Assembly: GCF_003314435.2 (NCBI RefSeq) | Contig: NZ_QNVY02000002.1 | Coordinates: 310,001 to 374,000 of the forward strand | From: Flavobacterium petrolei | GTDB lineage: Bacteria > Bacteroidota > Bacteroidia > Flavobacteriales > Flavobacteriaceae | Reading direction: 5' to 3' | Length of the DNA: 64,000 nucleotides | Shown here: piece by piece, positions 44,231 through 53,243 of the stretch | Layout of the letters: each line of letters begins with the position of its first letter | Numbering within the stretch: position 1 is the stretch's first letter | Made by a program: the position numbers and the translations under genes | Notes under the pieces: generated by a model | What the model saw: only the letters and a program-made list of their open reading frames with translations | The model's database searches: none | What the model was told of the DNA's origin: nothing

Positions 44231-44956
44231 CTATTTATTTAAAATATAGTTTTCAAGCTGTTTCAATGAAATTCGTCCTTCGTAAATTGCTTTTCCGATT
44301 ATCGTTCCTTCACAACCTAATTCAGCTAGTTTTGGCAATTCGTCAAAAGTAGAAATTCCTCCTGAAGCAATCAATTTTATGCCCTTGGCTTCCGCCAAAA
44401 TTTTAGCGTATAAATCAAAAGATGGTCCTTCAAGCATACCGTCTTTGGCAATATCCGTACTAATAACGTACTGAATTCCTTTGCTTTGATAATCCTGTAT
44501 AAAAGGAATCAAATCTTCGTTTGAATCTTCCAACCAACCTGAAACAGCTACTTTTTCATTATTAGCATCTGCTCCCAAAATGATTTTATCACAACCATAT
44601 TCTGCAATCCATTTTTCGAATAGTTCTCTGTTTTTAACGGCAATACTTCCACCGGTAATTTGATTGGCGCCACTTTCGAACGCAATCTTTAAATCGGAAT
44701 CGGATTTTAATCCACCACCAAAATCAATTTTCAATTTGGTTAGAGTAGCTATTTGCTCCAGTATTTTATAATTCACAATCTGGCTTGATTTGGCTCCGTC
44801 TAAATCAACCAAATGCAAGTATTCAATTCCGTGTGCTTCAAATGACTTTGCCACTTCCAGCGGATTTTCATTGTAGATGATTTTGGTACTGTAATCTCCT
44901 TTTGACAAGCGTACACATTTTCCTTCTATGATATCTATTGCGGGTATTATTCTCAT
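44231..44956 (-). CDS. hisA: Phosphoribosylformimino-AICAR-phosphate isomerase HisA
   Basis: A 241-residue TIM barrel isomerising ProFAR to PRFAR. The N-terminal [21 protein letters not shown] is the HisA signature with catalytic Asp8, the second catalytic Asp lies in [12 protein letters not shown], and [11 protein letters not shown] carries the second phosphate site. Homologous to HisF and placed next to it, with 98 bp of repeat-like spacer between them. Confidence 0.97.
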   Translation of the reverse strand: MRIIPAIDIIEGKCVRLSKGDYSTKIIYNENPLEVAKSFEAHGIEYLHLVDLDGAKSSQIVNYKILEQIATLTKLKIDFGGGLKSDSDLKIAFESGANQITGGSIAVKNRELFEKWIAEYGCDKIILGADANNEKVAVSGWLEDSNEDLIPFIQDYQSKGIQYVISTDIAKDGMLEGPSFDLYAKILAEAKGIKLIASGGISTFDELPKLAELGCEGTIIGKAIYEGRISLKQLENYILNK

Positions 44957-44993
44957 TTATTTATAATTTAAAGATTTAAAAATTGAATTATTT

Positions 44994-45048
44994 AAAGATT
45001 GACATTGTTAGTTAAAGAAATTTTTGACTCTCTAATTTTTCAATCTTT
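44994..45048. repeat. Inverted repeat between hisH and hisA
   Basis: AAAGATTGA (44994-45002) is repeated inverted as TCAATCTTT (45040-45048), with further AATTTTTCAAT copies beside it. It may be a weak hairpin or simple-repeat filler. Confidence 0.5.
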
Positions 45049-45055
45049 GAATTTT

Positions 45056-45643
45056 TCAATCCTTTAATTTTAAGAAATTTGCCAAAATTTGTTCTCCAAT
45101 ATCGCCACTTTTTTCTGGGTGAAATTGTGTTCCATAGAAATTATCTTTCTGTAAAGCTGAAGCATATTCAACTTCATAATCAGTTTTAGCAATGGCTTCT
45201 GGGCAATTAGGAGCATAAAAACTATGCACTAAATACATGTATTCATTTTCAGAAATTCCGTTAAATAAATCCGATTTCAAATTGTAAATTTGGTTCCATC
45301 CCATCTGTGGCACTTTAACTTTTGGCGTGAATTTGATCACATCAACATCAAAAATTCCTAATCCTGTGGTATTCCCTTCCTCTGATTTGTTGCACATCAA
45401 TTGCATACCCAAACAGATTCCCAAAACGGGTTGTTTCAAGGTTGGAATTAACACATCAAGACCGCTGTCAATAAGCATTTTCATTGCAAAACTAGCCTCA
45501 CCAACACCCGGAAATATTACCCGGTCAGCAGCCTTAATTTCTGTCCAATCGTTACTCAAAACAGCCTCAAAACCTAACCTTTCAATAGCGAATTTTATGC
45601 TTTGAATATTTCCTGCGCCGTAATTTATGATTACTATTTTCAT
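45056..45643 (-). CDS. hisH: Imidazole glycerol phosphate synthase amidotransferase subunit HisH
   Basis: A 195-residue class I glutamine amidotransferase supplying ammonia to HisF. Nucleophile Cys77 in GICLGMQLM and the His-Glu pair in QFHPEKSGD near the C-terminus are intact; the start IVIINYGAGNIQSI is the family signature. Normal length. Confidence 0.97.
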   Translation of the reverse strand: MKIVIINYGAGNIQSIKFAIERLGFEAVLSNDWTEIKAADRVIFPGVGEASFAMKMLIDSGLDVLIPTLKQPVLGICLGMQLMCNKSEEGNTTGLGIFDVDVIKFTPKVKVPQMGWNQIYNLKSDLFNGISENEYMYLVHSFYAPNCPEAIAKTDYEVEYASALQKDNFYGTQFHPEKSGDIGEQILANFLKLKD

Positions 45644-45720
45644 TTCTTTTTAACCATTAAGAAATTAAGTTTTATTAAGGATTAAACACTTAACAATTCA
45701 TAATTTATAATTCATAATTT

Positions 45721-46857
45721 TTACAACATTCCCTTCGTACTTGGCAAAATCATCTTTTCCGTATCCCTTTTTACGGCTACTTTTATAGCTTTTGCAAAAG
45801 CTTTAAAAATGGCTTCTATCTTGTGATGCTCGTTCGTTCCTTCTGCTTTTATGTTGATGTTTGCTTTGGCTCCATCCGAGAATGATTTAAAGAAATGATA
45901 AAACATCTCTGTTGGCATTTTTCCAACCATTTCGCGTTTAAATTCGGTTTCCCAAACTAGCCAGTTTCTACCTCCAAAATCAATAGCCACTTGCGCTAAA
46001 CAATCGTCCATTGGTAAACAAAAACCATAACGTTCTATTCCTAATTTATTCCCTAATGCTTTCGCAAAAACTTCTCCAAGTGCAATCGCTGTATCTTCAA
46101 TTGTGTGGTGTTCATCGACTTCTAAATCACCTTTTACAAGAATTTCCATGTCCATTTGTCCGTGACGCGCGATTTGGTCCAGCATGTGATCAAAGAAAGC
46201 AATACCTGTTTCAATTTTGCTTTTTCCTGTTCCATCAAGGTTTAAATTAATGAAAATATCAGTTTCATTCGTTTTTCTAGAAATGGTTGCAGAGCGTTCC
46301 TCTAATTTCAAAAACTCGTAAATGGTTTTCCAATCAGTAGTTTGCAAGGCAATAACCGAATCCAATTCGTGTCTTTTAGACGATATTTCATCACCTCCCA
46401 AAGCTTCATCTTTGTTAATGAAAATCGCTTTTGAACCTAAGTTTTTGGCTAATTCTACATCCGTTATTCGGTCTCCAATGACGAATGAATTCTCTAAATC
46501 ATATTCTGGATTATTAAGATATTTGGTCAACATAGCAGTACCAGGTTTGCGAGTTGGCACATTTTCGTGTGGAAATGTTTTGTCAATTAAAACTTCTTTG
46601 AAAACAACACCTTCATTTTCAAAAGCTTTCATGATCAAATTGTGAACCGGCCAAAAGTTAATTTCCGGGTGAGAATCAGTTCCCAAACCATCTTGATTGG
46701 TTACCATTACCAATTCAAAATCCAATTCTTTAGCTATTTTTCCAAGATATTGAAAAGCGTTTGGATAGAATTCTAATTTATCAAAGCTGTCTAATTGGTA
46801 ATCATGTGGTTCTAAAACCATGGTTCCGTCACGGTCTATAAAAAGTATTTTTTTCAT
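45721..46857 (-). CDS. hisB: Bifunctional histidinol-phosphatase / imidazoleglycerol-phosphate dehydratase
   Basis: A 378-residue fusion. The N-terminal HAD phosphatase (1-about 165) has DRDGTMV with the nucleophile Asp and converts histidinol phosphate to histidinol. The C-terminal dehydratase (about 185-378) has the metal-binding [16 protein letters not shown] and a second histidine block NEHHKIEA. The same fusion is known in enterobacteria. It lies between hisC and hisH in the expected order. Confidence 0.96.
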   Translation of the reverse strand: MKKILFIDRDGTMVLEPHDYQLDSFDKLEFYPNAFQYLGKIAKELDFELVMVTNQDGLGTDSHPEINFWPVHNLIMKAFENEGVVFKEVLIDKTFPHENVPTRKPGTAMLTKYLNNPEYDLENSFVIGDRITDVELAKNLGSKAIFINKDEALGGDEISSKRHELDSVIALQTTDWKTIYEFLKLEERSATISRKTNETDIFINLNLDGTGKSKIETGIAFFDHMLDQIARHGQMDMEILVKGDLEVDEHHTIEDTAIALGEVFAKALGNKLGIERYGFCLPMDDCLAQVAIDFGGRNWLVWETEFKREMVGKMPTEMFYHFFKSFSDGAKANINIKAEGTNEHHKIEAIFKAFAKAIKVAVKRDTEKMILPSTKGML

Positions 46858-46865
46858 TAAAAAAA

Positions 46866-46889
46866 GTTTAAAGTTTAAGGTTTAAAGTT
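46866..46889. repeat. GTTTAAA tandem repeat at the hisC end
   Basis: Three to four copies of a 7-base unit (GTTTAAA/GTTTAAG) fill the gap between hisB and hisC and run into the last codons of hisC. Confidence 0.6.
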
Positions 46890-47937
46890 GCTTTAACACC
46901 TCAATTAATTTCATATTTTCTTGTTCAGTTCCAACAGTAAAACGCAAACAATTATCGCATAATGGTTGGGTGGTGCGGTTCCGGATTACAATTCCTTTTG
47001 CAATCAATTCAGCGTATCTTTTATTAGCATCATCTACTTTTACCAAAATAAAATTAGCTTCGGTTGGATAAATTTTTTCAACAAATTTAACATCAAGTAA
47101 TACTTTAAGTAATTCTTCTCTTTGTGTAATAATAGAGTTGATTTCAAATTTTATTTTTTTCAGATTGTCCAACCGTTCCAAAGCTCTTTTCTGAGTCAAT
47201 TCATTCACATTATATGGTGGTTTAATTTTATTTAAAACAGAAATTACTTCTGCAGAGGCATAACAAATTCCCAATCTAATACCTGCTAAACCATATGCCT
47301 TTGATAGTGTTTGGGTAATTACCAAATTTGGATATTCATCTAATTCATTGATCCAACTTTCTTTCTTTGAAAAGTCAATATAGGCTTCGTCAATCACCAC
47401 TAATCCTTTGAAATTTTGCAAAAGATACGCCACACTTTCATCTGAAAAGGAGTTTCCGGTAGGATTATTTGGAGAACACAAAAAGATGATTTTAGTGTTT
47501 TCATCAACAGCCTCCATGATTTTTTCAATTTGCGGTTGAAAGTCTTGTGAAAGCAATACTTCTTTGTTTTCTACAGCATTAATATTAGCTAAAACGCCAT
47601 ACATTCCATAGGTTGGTGGCAAAGTAACTACATTGTCCGTTTTTGGTTCGCAAAAAGCTCTAAATAACAAATCTAACACTTCATCACTTCCGTTTCCTAG
47701 CAAAATTTGATTTGTTTTGACGTTTCTTTGTTTAGCCAAAACTTCTTTCACACTCAATTGTTGTGGATCCGGATACCTGTTCACACCATTTTCAAATGGA
47801 TTTTCATTGGCATCCAAAAAAATCATATCAGCTGTATCAAAATCCTCAAATTCATCACGAGCCGAAGAATAGGGTTTCATTTCCTTAACGTTTTCTCTGA
47901 CCAAATTATTTATATCGAAATTATTTTCCATCTTCAA
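46882..47937 (-). CDS. hisC: Histidinol-phosphate aminotransferase
   Basis: A 351-residue class II PLP aminotransferase converting imidazole-acetol phosphate and glutamate to histidinol phosphate. The PLP lysine is in TQTLSKAYGLAGIRLG; FLCSPNNPTGN and VIDEAYIDFS form the cofactor site. The start overlaps the end of hisD by 17 bases (11 if Met3 is used), so the two are translationally coupled. Confidence 0.96.
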   Translation of the reverse strand: MKMENNFDINNLVRENVKEMKPYSSARDEFEDFDTADMIFLDANENPFENGVNRYPDPQQLSVKEVLAKQRNVKTNQILLGNGSDEVLDLLFRAFCEPKTDNVVTLPPTYGMYGVLANINAVENKEVLLSQDFQPQIEKIMEAVDENTKIIFLCSPNNPTGNSFSDESVAYLLQNFKGLVVIDEAYIDFSKKESWINELDEYPNLVITQTLSKAYGLAGIRLGICYASAEVISVLNKIKPPYNVNELTQKRALERLDNLKKIKFEINSIITQREELLKVLLDVKFVEKIYPTEANFILVKVDDANKRYAELIAKGIVIRNRTTQPLCDNCLRFTVGTEQENMKLIEVLKQL

Positions 47938-49213
47938 TCGCTTTTAATCGTAATGTAACTGCATTTTTGTGTGCTTGTAATCCTTCAGCTTCTGCCATAA
48001 TTTCGATAGCTCTACCGATATTTTGTATGCCTTTTTGAGTTATTTTTTGAAAAGTCATCGCTTTGTTAAAACTATCCAGATTTACACCGCTGTAATTCTT
48101 TGCATAACCATTTGTTGGCAATGTATGGTTGGTTCCGGAAGCATAATCACCTGCACTTTCAGGGGTATAATTCCCTATGAATACCGAACCTGCGTTTTGA
48201 ACGCCATTGCTATAAAAATCATCAAATTCCGAACAAATAATAAAATGTTCTGGTCCATATTCATTAATTAAATTCAAAGCAATTTTGTCATTTTCAACAA
48301 AAATTAACTTTGAATTCGCAATCGCTTTTTCTGCAATGGCTTTTCTTGGTAAAGCTTCCATTTGCATTTGAATTTCAGTCTCTACAGCATCGATTAATTT
48401 TTTGGAAGTAGAAACTAAAATAACCTGACTGTCCGCTCCGTGTTCCGCTTGTGATAACAAATCTGAAGCTACAAAAGCCGGAACTGCAGTATCATCAGCA
48501 ACAATCAGTAATTCCGATGGACCAGCCGGCATATCGATTGCGACACCAAATTGTGTAGCTAATTGTTTTGCCACAGTCACAAATTGATTTCCGGGACCAA
48601 AGATTTTATATACTTTGGGAATCGTTTCTGTTCCAAAAGTCATTCCTGCAATCGCCTGAATTCCTCCAACTTTTAATATTTTTGTCACACCACATAAATT
48701 TGCAACATACAAAATTGCAGGATTTACAACTCCATTTTTATCGGGTGGCGAACATAGAACAATTTCGTTACAGCCTGCAATTTCTGCAGGAACAGCAAGC
48801 ATCAATACTGTAGAAAATAATGGAGCAGTTCCGCCAGGAATATACAATCCTATTTTTTGAATAGGTCTTTTTTCCTGCCAGCAGTTCACTCCTTCAATTG
48901 TTTCTACGACAACTCTATCAGTTTTTTGCGCAATATGGAATTTTGAAATATTAGATTTGGCTAATTTGATAGCTTCTTTCAACTCTGGGGAAACGGAAGC
49001 AATTGCCAAATCAATTTCGGCTTTAGAAACTTCAATGGTATCGATTTTGGCGCCATCAAAAAGCGACGTGTATTTTGCAACAGCAACATCACCTTTCTTT
49101 TGAACTTCACTAAAAATTTCTTTTACAGTGGCTTCAATGTCGTCAATAGTTTTGGTAGGACGCTCTAAAATTGAGGACCAAGATTCTGCTTTTGGATTGT
49201 ATATTTTATTCAT
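47921..49213 (-). CDS. hisD: Histidinol dehydrogenase
   Basis: A 430-residue Zn enzyme that oxidises histidinol to histidine with two NAD+. GPGNQFVTVAKQLA, DMPAGPSELLIVAD, LSQAEHGADSQVIL and GTNHTLPTNGYAKNYSGV carry the substrate and Zn-binding residues of the family. Length is normal. It follows hisG after about 77 bp of AT-rich spacer and overlaps hisC. Confidence 0.97.
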   Translation of the reverse strand: MNKIYNPKAESWSSILERPTKTIDDIEATVKEIFSEVQKKGDVAVAKYTSLFDGAKIDTIEVSKAEIDLAIASVSPELKEAIKLAKSNISKFHIAQKTDRVVVETIEGVNCWQEKRPIQKIGLYIPGGTAPLFSTVLMLAVPAEIAGCNEIVLCSPPDKNGVVNPAILYVANLCGVTKILKVGGIQAIAGMTFGTETIPKVYKIFGPGNQFVTVAKQLATQFGVAIDMPAGPSELLIVADDTAVPAFVASDLLSQAEHGADSQVILVSTSKKLIDAVETEIQMQMEALPRKAIAEKAIANSKLIFVENDKIALNLINEYGPEHFIICSEFDDFYSNGVQNAGSVFIGNYTPESAGDYASGTNHTLPTNGYAKNYSGVNLDSFNKAMTFQKITQKGIQNIGRAIEIMAEAEGLQAHKNAVTLRLKAIEDGK

Positions 49214-49290
49214 TTTTAATTTTATTCAAAGATTAAATAATAGAATTATTCGTTTTTAAACTCATAATCCATAACTCACAATTTAAAATC

Positions 49291-50148
49291 TTATAGCACC
49301 ATTTTCTCAATTGGGCAAATTAAAATACCTTCTGCACCCGCTTCTTTCAATTGATCAATAACATCCCAGAAAGTATCTTTATCGATTACAGAGTGAACAC
49401 TGCTCCATCCCTCTTGTGCCAATGGCAAAACCGTTAAACTTCGTAATACAGGAAGAATTTTACCAACTGCTTCAATTTTATCATTTGGGACATTCATCAA
49501 AATGTATTTTGATTTTCTTGCTCTTAAAACAGATTCGATTCTGAATTTTAACGTATCAATAATTTTTTGAGATTCAGGACTTACTTTTGGAGAAACAGCT
49601 AAAACCGCTTCACTTTTAAAAATAACTTCAACCTCTTTTAGATTATTCTTGAATAAAGTACTTCCACTGGAAACAATATCAACAATAGCATCGGCAAGAC
49701 CAATGTTTGGAGCAATTTCTACCGAACCTGAAATTTGGTGAATGTCGACTGTTACGCCTTTTGAATTAAAAAAATCAAGCACTGTTTTAGGGTATGAAGT
49801 CGCAATACGCATACCATTTAAATCTTGAACAGATTTGTAATCAAATGCTTTTGGGACAGCAACAGATACTTTACATTTTGAAAAACCTAATTTTTGAATT
49901 ACTTCAATATCCTCGCCTTTTTCGACTAAAAGATTATCCCCAACGATAGCAATATCTACAACTCCATCAATCAAATATTGAGGAATATCCGAATTTCTTA
50001 AATATAAAACCTCTAACGGGAAGTTGGATGCTTCGGCTTTTAATTGGTCGATTCCGTTATCTATTGAAATACCTGCATCTTTTAAAATTTGAATGCTGTC
50101 TTCGTTTAAACGTCCTGATTTTTGAATTGCAATTTTTAATGTACTCAT
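49291..50148 (-). CDS. hisG: ATP phosphoribosyltransferase, long form
   Basis: A 285-residue enzyme catalysing the committed step, ATP plus PRPP to phosphoribosyl-ATP. I start it at MSTLKIAIQKSGRL; an ATG 39 codons upstream exists but would extend through the attenuator. DAIVDIVSSGSTLFKNN is the PRPP site. The length and C-terminal part (MMNVPNDK-like, then HSVIDKDTFWDVIDQLKEAGAEGILICPIEKM) show the long form with its own histidine-binding regulatory domain, so no HisZ is needed. It is the first structural gene, behind the leader attenuator. Confidence 0.96.
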   Translation of the reverse strand: MSTLKIAIQKSGRLNEDSIQILKDAGISIDNGIDQLKAEASNFPLEVLYLRNSDIPQYLIDGVVDIAIVGDNLLVEKGEDIEVIQKLGFSKCKVSVAVPKAFDYKSVQDLNGMRIATSYPKTVLDFFNSKGVTVDIHQISGSVEIAPNIGLADAIVDIVSSGSTLFKNNLKEVEVIFKSEAVLAVSPKVSPESQKIIDTLKFRIESVLRARKSKYILMNVPNDKIEAVGKILPVLRSLTVLPLAQEGWSSVHSVIDKDTFWDVIDQLKEAGAEGILICPIEKMVL

Positions 50149-50211
50149 TTTGTCTTTTTTGTTTTTGTTTTTGTTTAAAATAATTTGATTGAGTACAAAT
50201 ATTGGGTAATA

Positions 50212-50244
50212 AAAAACCCGTTTGATGTACTCAAACGGGTTTTT
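50212..50244 (-). terminator. Attenuator terminator of the his operon leader
   Basis: A perfect 14-bp GC-containing stem (50231-50244 with 50212-50225, loop TGTAC) with a T run following on the minus strand. It lies 28 bases past the leader peptide stop and 64 bases before hisG, the place expected for an attenuator. Confidence 0.85.
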
Positions 50245-50271
50245 AGAATATGATGATTTACACACATACCA

Positions 50272-50331
50272 TTAACACATCGCTTGAGAGCAATAATGAA
50301 AATGATGATGATGTAATTGTATTGTAAACAT
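50272..50331 (-). CDS. hisL: Histidine leader peptide of the his attenuator
   Basis: A 19-codon open frame, ATG at 50331 to TAA at 50272-50274, encoding MFTIQLHHHHFHYCSQAMC. Five histidine codons, four in a row, at the place where attenuation predicts them. Ribosomes stalling on scarce His-tRNA would leave the segment CTCAAGCG (50288-50281) free to pair with CGTTTGAG (50237-50230), eight pairs with one G-U. That pairing overlaps the 5' arm of the terminator. The mechanism is inferred; the leader frame and hairpin are seen directly. Confidence 0.85.
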   Translation of the reverse strand: MFTIQLHHHHFHYCSQAMC

Positions 50332-50349
50332 GTGTTTTATTTTTCTCTG

Positions 50350-50381
50350 CAAATATAAAAGCTTTTTTAATTAAAAAGCAA
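50350..50381 (-). promoter_or_regulatory. Predicted his operon promoter
   Basis: On the minus strand TTG (50381-50379), a 21-base spacer and TATATTTG (50357-50350) match the TTG / TAnnTTTG pattern. Transcription would start about 50343, some 12 bases before the leader peptide ATG. Confidence 0.55.
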
Positions 50382-50425
50382 TTAATACTTTAACTTAATA
50401 TAGTTTTTTTGTTAAAATACTTTTT

Positions 50426-50929
50426 TTATTCCTTTTCCTCCTCCTTTGTAGGGCTAATTTGCTCTGCATTACTGCCTACTGCGGTACTGTCGGTTCTAAT
50501 TTCAGTGTGACGAACTTCTCCACCTGTTGTACCTGTTTGTTGTGCAAAAAACACGGCGATTATTGCAACTACTGTCGCGATATAAGAAACAAGCTTTGCT
50601 TTTGGTTTGTTTTTCAAATTAGAATAGAGACCAAATAGCGATGTAATTGCCAACGCATATAAAACAATTGCTAATTTTTCGGCCATTTCTTCGTGTTCAT
50701 GAATAATTGCTTTTCCTATTCCAGGGAAATCTTCCACCATTTCCTCTGCTCCTTCGCCAGTAGACATGCTAAAAAAGCCAAAAACAGCTGCAATGACAAA
50801 TAATACATAAGCTGTATTTTGTACGGACTTGTTCTTGAGTACTAATCCTGCGATTAAAATTCCGAGTCCAAGAATTGTTCCAATAATTGGAAAATGGTTT
50901 ACAACCATGTGTAAATGGGCATCATTCAT
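50426..50929 (-). CDS. Small multi-pass membrane protein (DUF2231-like)
   Basis: A 167-residue inner-membrane protein with about four helices. The first segment HLHMVVNHFPIIGTILGLGIL recalls the LHPxxxHFP start of DUF2231 proteins, whose function is unclear. The C-terminal tail after about residue 130 is polar and acidic (ending KEEEKE). It is the last gene of the metal-efflux run, 53 bp after the VIT1-type transporter gene, and may be a redox or metal-linked membrane component. Family call is moderate. Confidence 0.6.
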   Translation of the reverse strand: MNDAHLHMVVNHFPIIGTILGLGILIAGLVLKNKSVQNTAYVLFVIAAVFGFFSMSTGEGAEEMVEDFPGIGKAIIHEHEEMAEKLAIVLYALAITSLFGLYSNLKNKPKAKLVSYIATVVAIIAVFFAQQTGTTGGEVRHTEIRTDSTAVGSNAEQISPTKEEEKE

Positions 50930-50982
50930 AATTTTTTATTTAAAGTTAAATTGTATTTAATATTCCCTACTATGTTAATTTT

Positions 50983-52101
50983 TTATCCTGCTAATGAAAC
51001 TCCAATCAAGGAACCAATTCCATAAGTTACCGCTGCTGCTACCAGTCCAAAAGAAACTTGCCTAAATCCAGAAAATAAAATACTTTTTCCTGTCAATAAA
51101 GTTATTGCGGCACCTATTCCAAAAAGGCCAATAACACTGCTTCCGACACTTAATAAAATCGCATTTTTTCCGTCTAAAAACATAAAAGGATATAATGGAA
51201 TAATAGCTCCAATGGCAAAAAGCACAAACGAAGCTGTTGCTGCTTCCCAAGCTGATCCTCCTAATTCTTCTTTATCAATTCCCAATTCCTCCGTAATAAT
51301 GGCATCAATCGCTGTTTGCGGATTTTCAAAAGCTTTGTCAGCCAGTTTTTGTGCCTCGACAGCATTCATTCCTTTGGCCTGATATAATAAAACTAATTCT
51401 TTTTTCTCTTCTTCGGGAGAAGCTTCTAATTCTTCTGTTTCCAAATCAATTTGGCGCTGGTTTAATTCTCTGGAACTTTGTACCGAAAGCCATTCGCCCA
51501 AAGCCATTGAAATTGCTCCTGCTAAAAGTCCTGCAATACCGGTTAACAATATCGTATCATTAGAAACGGCTGCTCCGGCAACTCCCATGACCAAACTCAT
51601 ATTAGAAACCAATCCATCATTGGAACCTAAAACGGCGGCACGCAAGGCATTCCCACCTACTGATTTATGCCTGCTTTCAAATTTAGACAATAAGCCTCCG
51701 GAAACATTCAAAGCAGCATTATTGTTTACGGCTTCAATAATATTAAGATGATTGTGCTCAAAACCTGTTGGTTTCTCTCCGCTTTTAAGTTTATTTTTAA
51801 TTGAATTTACGGCAAACTGCTTTTCTATACTGGAAAGATTGCTAATAATAGAACTGTAACCAAAGATTTTACCCAACTTTAATTGGAATTTTGCTCTTCC
51901 TGAAGGCGAAGGCATTTTATAATTTGGTTCCAAAGTCAACACTTTATCAAACATGTGTTTCGCGTGTCCTTTCTCAATTTCACCCAAACTCAATAATACT
52001 CTTGAAAGATTATCATCCGATTGAATAGCAGCAATGCTATCATACAAAAAGGCAGTATCAACCTCTGTTTGCAACTGATCTTTAAGTTTTTTCAAGTCCA
52101 T
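50983..52101 (-). CDS. Ferritin-like/VIT1-CCC1 family iron-manganese transporter
   Basis: A 372-residue fusion. The first about 130 residues form a ferritin-like (rubrerythrin-type) domain with the ExxH pair in EIEKGHAKH and another in TGFEHNH. The rest is a VIT1/CCC1 membrane domain with the GSNDGLVSNMSLVMGVAGA and MALGEWLSVQSSRE segments of the first helices. Members export Fe2+ or Mn2+, with the N-terminal domain sensing or binding metal. It follows the RND adaptor gene by 16 bp. Confidence 0.88.
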   Translation of the reverse strand: MDLKKLKDQLQTEVDTAFLYDSIAAIQSDDNLSRVLLSLGEIEKGHAKHMFDKVLTLEPNYKMPSPSGRAKFQLKLGKIFGYSSIISNLSSIEKQFAVNSIKNKLKSGEKPTGFEHNHLNIIEAVNNNAALNVSGGLLSKFESRHKSVGGNALRAAVLGSNDGLVSNMSLVMGVAGAAVSNDTILLTGIAGLLAGAISMALGEWLSVQSSRELNQRQIDLETEELEASPEEEKKELVLLYQAKGMNAVEAQKLADKAFENPQTAIDAIITEELGIDKEELGGSAWEAATASFVLFAIGAIIPLYPFMFLDGKNAILLSVGSSVIGLFGIGAAITLLTGKSILFSGFRQVSFGLVAAAVTYGIGSLIGVSLAG

Positions 52102-52117
52102 TTTATTTACTTTTTAA

Positions 52118-53233
52118 TTAATTAGCCAAATCGAAAACACCTTTTGTCAAAATTCTTGAAGAAGCATTAATTGCAGTATTTGGAAGTATTTCGACAAAAT
52201 TTTCAGACTTCTCGCCTATTGTAACGCTTACTTTCTTGAATGAATACCCGTTTTTTTCATTGTCCAATAAAAGTACGAAATTTTTGTTGTTTTCAGTAAC
52301 TAATGCTTCAGAAGGAATTGCTAAACCTTTTTTAGAATCGATAATTATTTCAGCTTCTACAAACATTCCCGTCAACAGTTTTTGTTTTATGGCATCGTCT
52401 AAATGTCCGTGAATATTAATCGTTCTGTCATTCCCTTCTATTGATTTTCCAACCAAATGTACTTCGGCATTAAAAACATCTTTAGAAGCTTCAGGAACTT
52501 TGAAATGTATTTTTTGCCCAATTTTCACATTCAAAATATCTTTTTCAAAAACGGCCAACTCTAAATGCAAATGATCCGTATCGACAATTTCTAAAATCAC
52601 ATCCGAAGGTGCTACATACATTCCCACATTGGCATTCATAATTACAATATCACCCGTTATTGGAGAAAAAATAGTGATTGTTGAAGTCAAAATTCCTTTC
52701 TCTACATTTCTCGGATTAATGTTCAAAAGCAACAATTTAGCACGTAAACTTTGATGCATTGCATTAGCTCTTCTGTAGTCACTTTCTGCTTTTAAGTAGT
52801 TTTTCTGCGAAGTGATTTTTTCATCGTACAAGGTTTTTTGTCTATCATATTCCGATTTCAAGAAATTTAGTTGCTCCGCCACTTCCATATAATCTTTTTG
52901 AATATCAAGAAATTCGGTGTTTTGTAGCGTTAACAAAGCCTGTCCTTTTGTGACTTTATTTCCAACCAAAAGCGTTGTGGATTTCACATAACCACCCATA
53001 AAAGTGTTCACTTTAGCTCTGTTTTGTGGCGGTACGTCAATTTTCCCTGATGCTTTTACCGTAACATCAAAATCCTGTTCTGTTGGAGTGGCAATCTCCA
53101 TTCCCGAAGATTTGAATTGAGCAGAAGTTACAGTTGTCAAACCGTTGTCTTTTTGTTCCACCTCTTCTGTTTTTGATTCTTTACAAGAAAATAAAACAAG
53201 GGATAAAGCGATTATATATAGAGATTTTTTCAT
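52118..53233 (-). CDS. RND efflux periplasmic adaptor (membrane fusion lipoprotein)
   Basis: A 371-residue adaptor with a lipobox (LVLFSCKES), so it is anchored to a membrane by lipid and acts in the periplasm. The barrel-lipoyl part shows GNKVTKGQALLTLQ and, after the coiled coil (about 115-185), STITIFSPITGDIV. Such adaptors join the RND pump to the outer-membrane channel. It starts 10 bp after the pump-TolC fusion gene. The family is that of CusB/CzcB-like adaptors. Confidence 0.93.
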   Translation of the reverse strand: MKKSLYIIALSLVLFSCKESKTEEVEQKDNGLTTVTSAQFKSSGMEIATPTEQDFDVTVKASGKIDVPPQNRAKVNTFMGGYVKSTTLLVGNKVTKGQALLTLQNTEFLDIQKDYMEVAEQLNFLKSEYDRQKTLYDEKITSQKNYLKAESDYRRANAMHQSLRAKLLLLNINPRNVEKGILTSTITIFSPITGDIVIMNANVGMYVAPSDVILEIVDTDHLHLELAVFEKDILNVKIGQKIHFKVPEASKDVFNAEVHLVGKSIEGNDRTINIHGHLDDAIKQKLLTGMFVEAEIIIDSKKGLAIPSEALVTENNKNFVLLLDNEKNGYSFKKVSVTIGEKSENFVEILPNTAINASSRILTKGVFDLAN

Positions 53234-53243
53234 TAGTTGTATT

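Noticed and set aside
50149-50265. Upstream extension of hisG to an earlier ATG
   Set aside because: The extra 39 codons cross the attenuator terminator and encode low-complexity sequence; the family start is at 50148.
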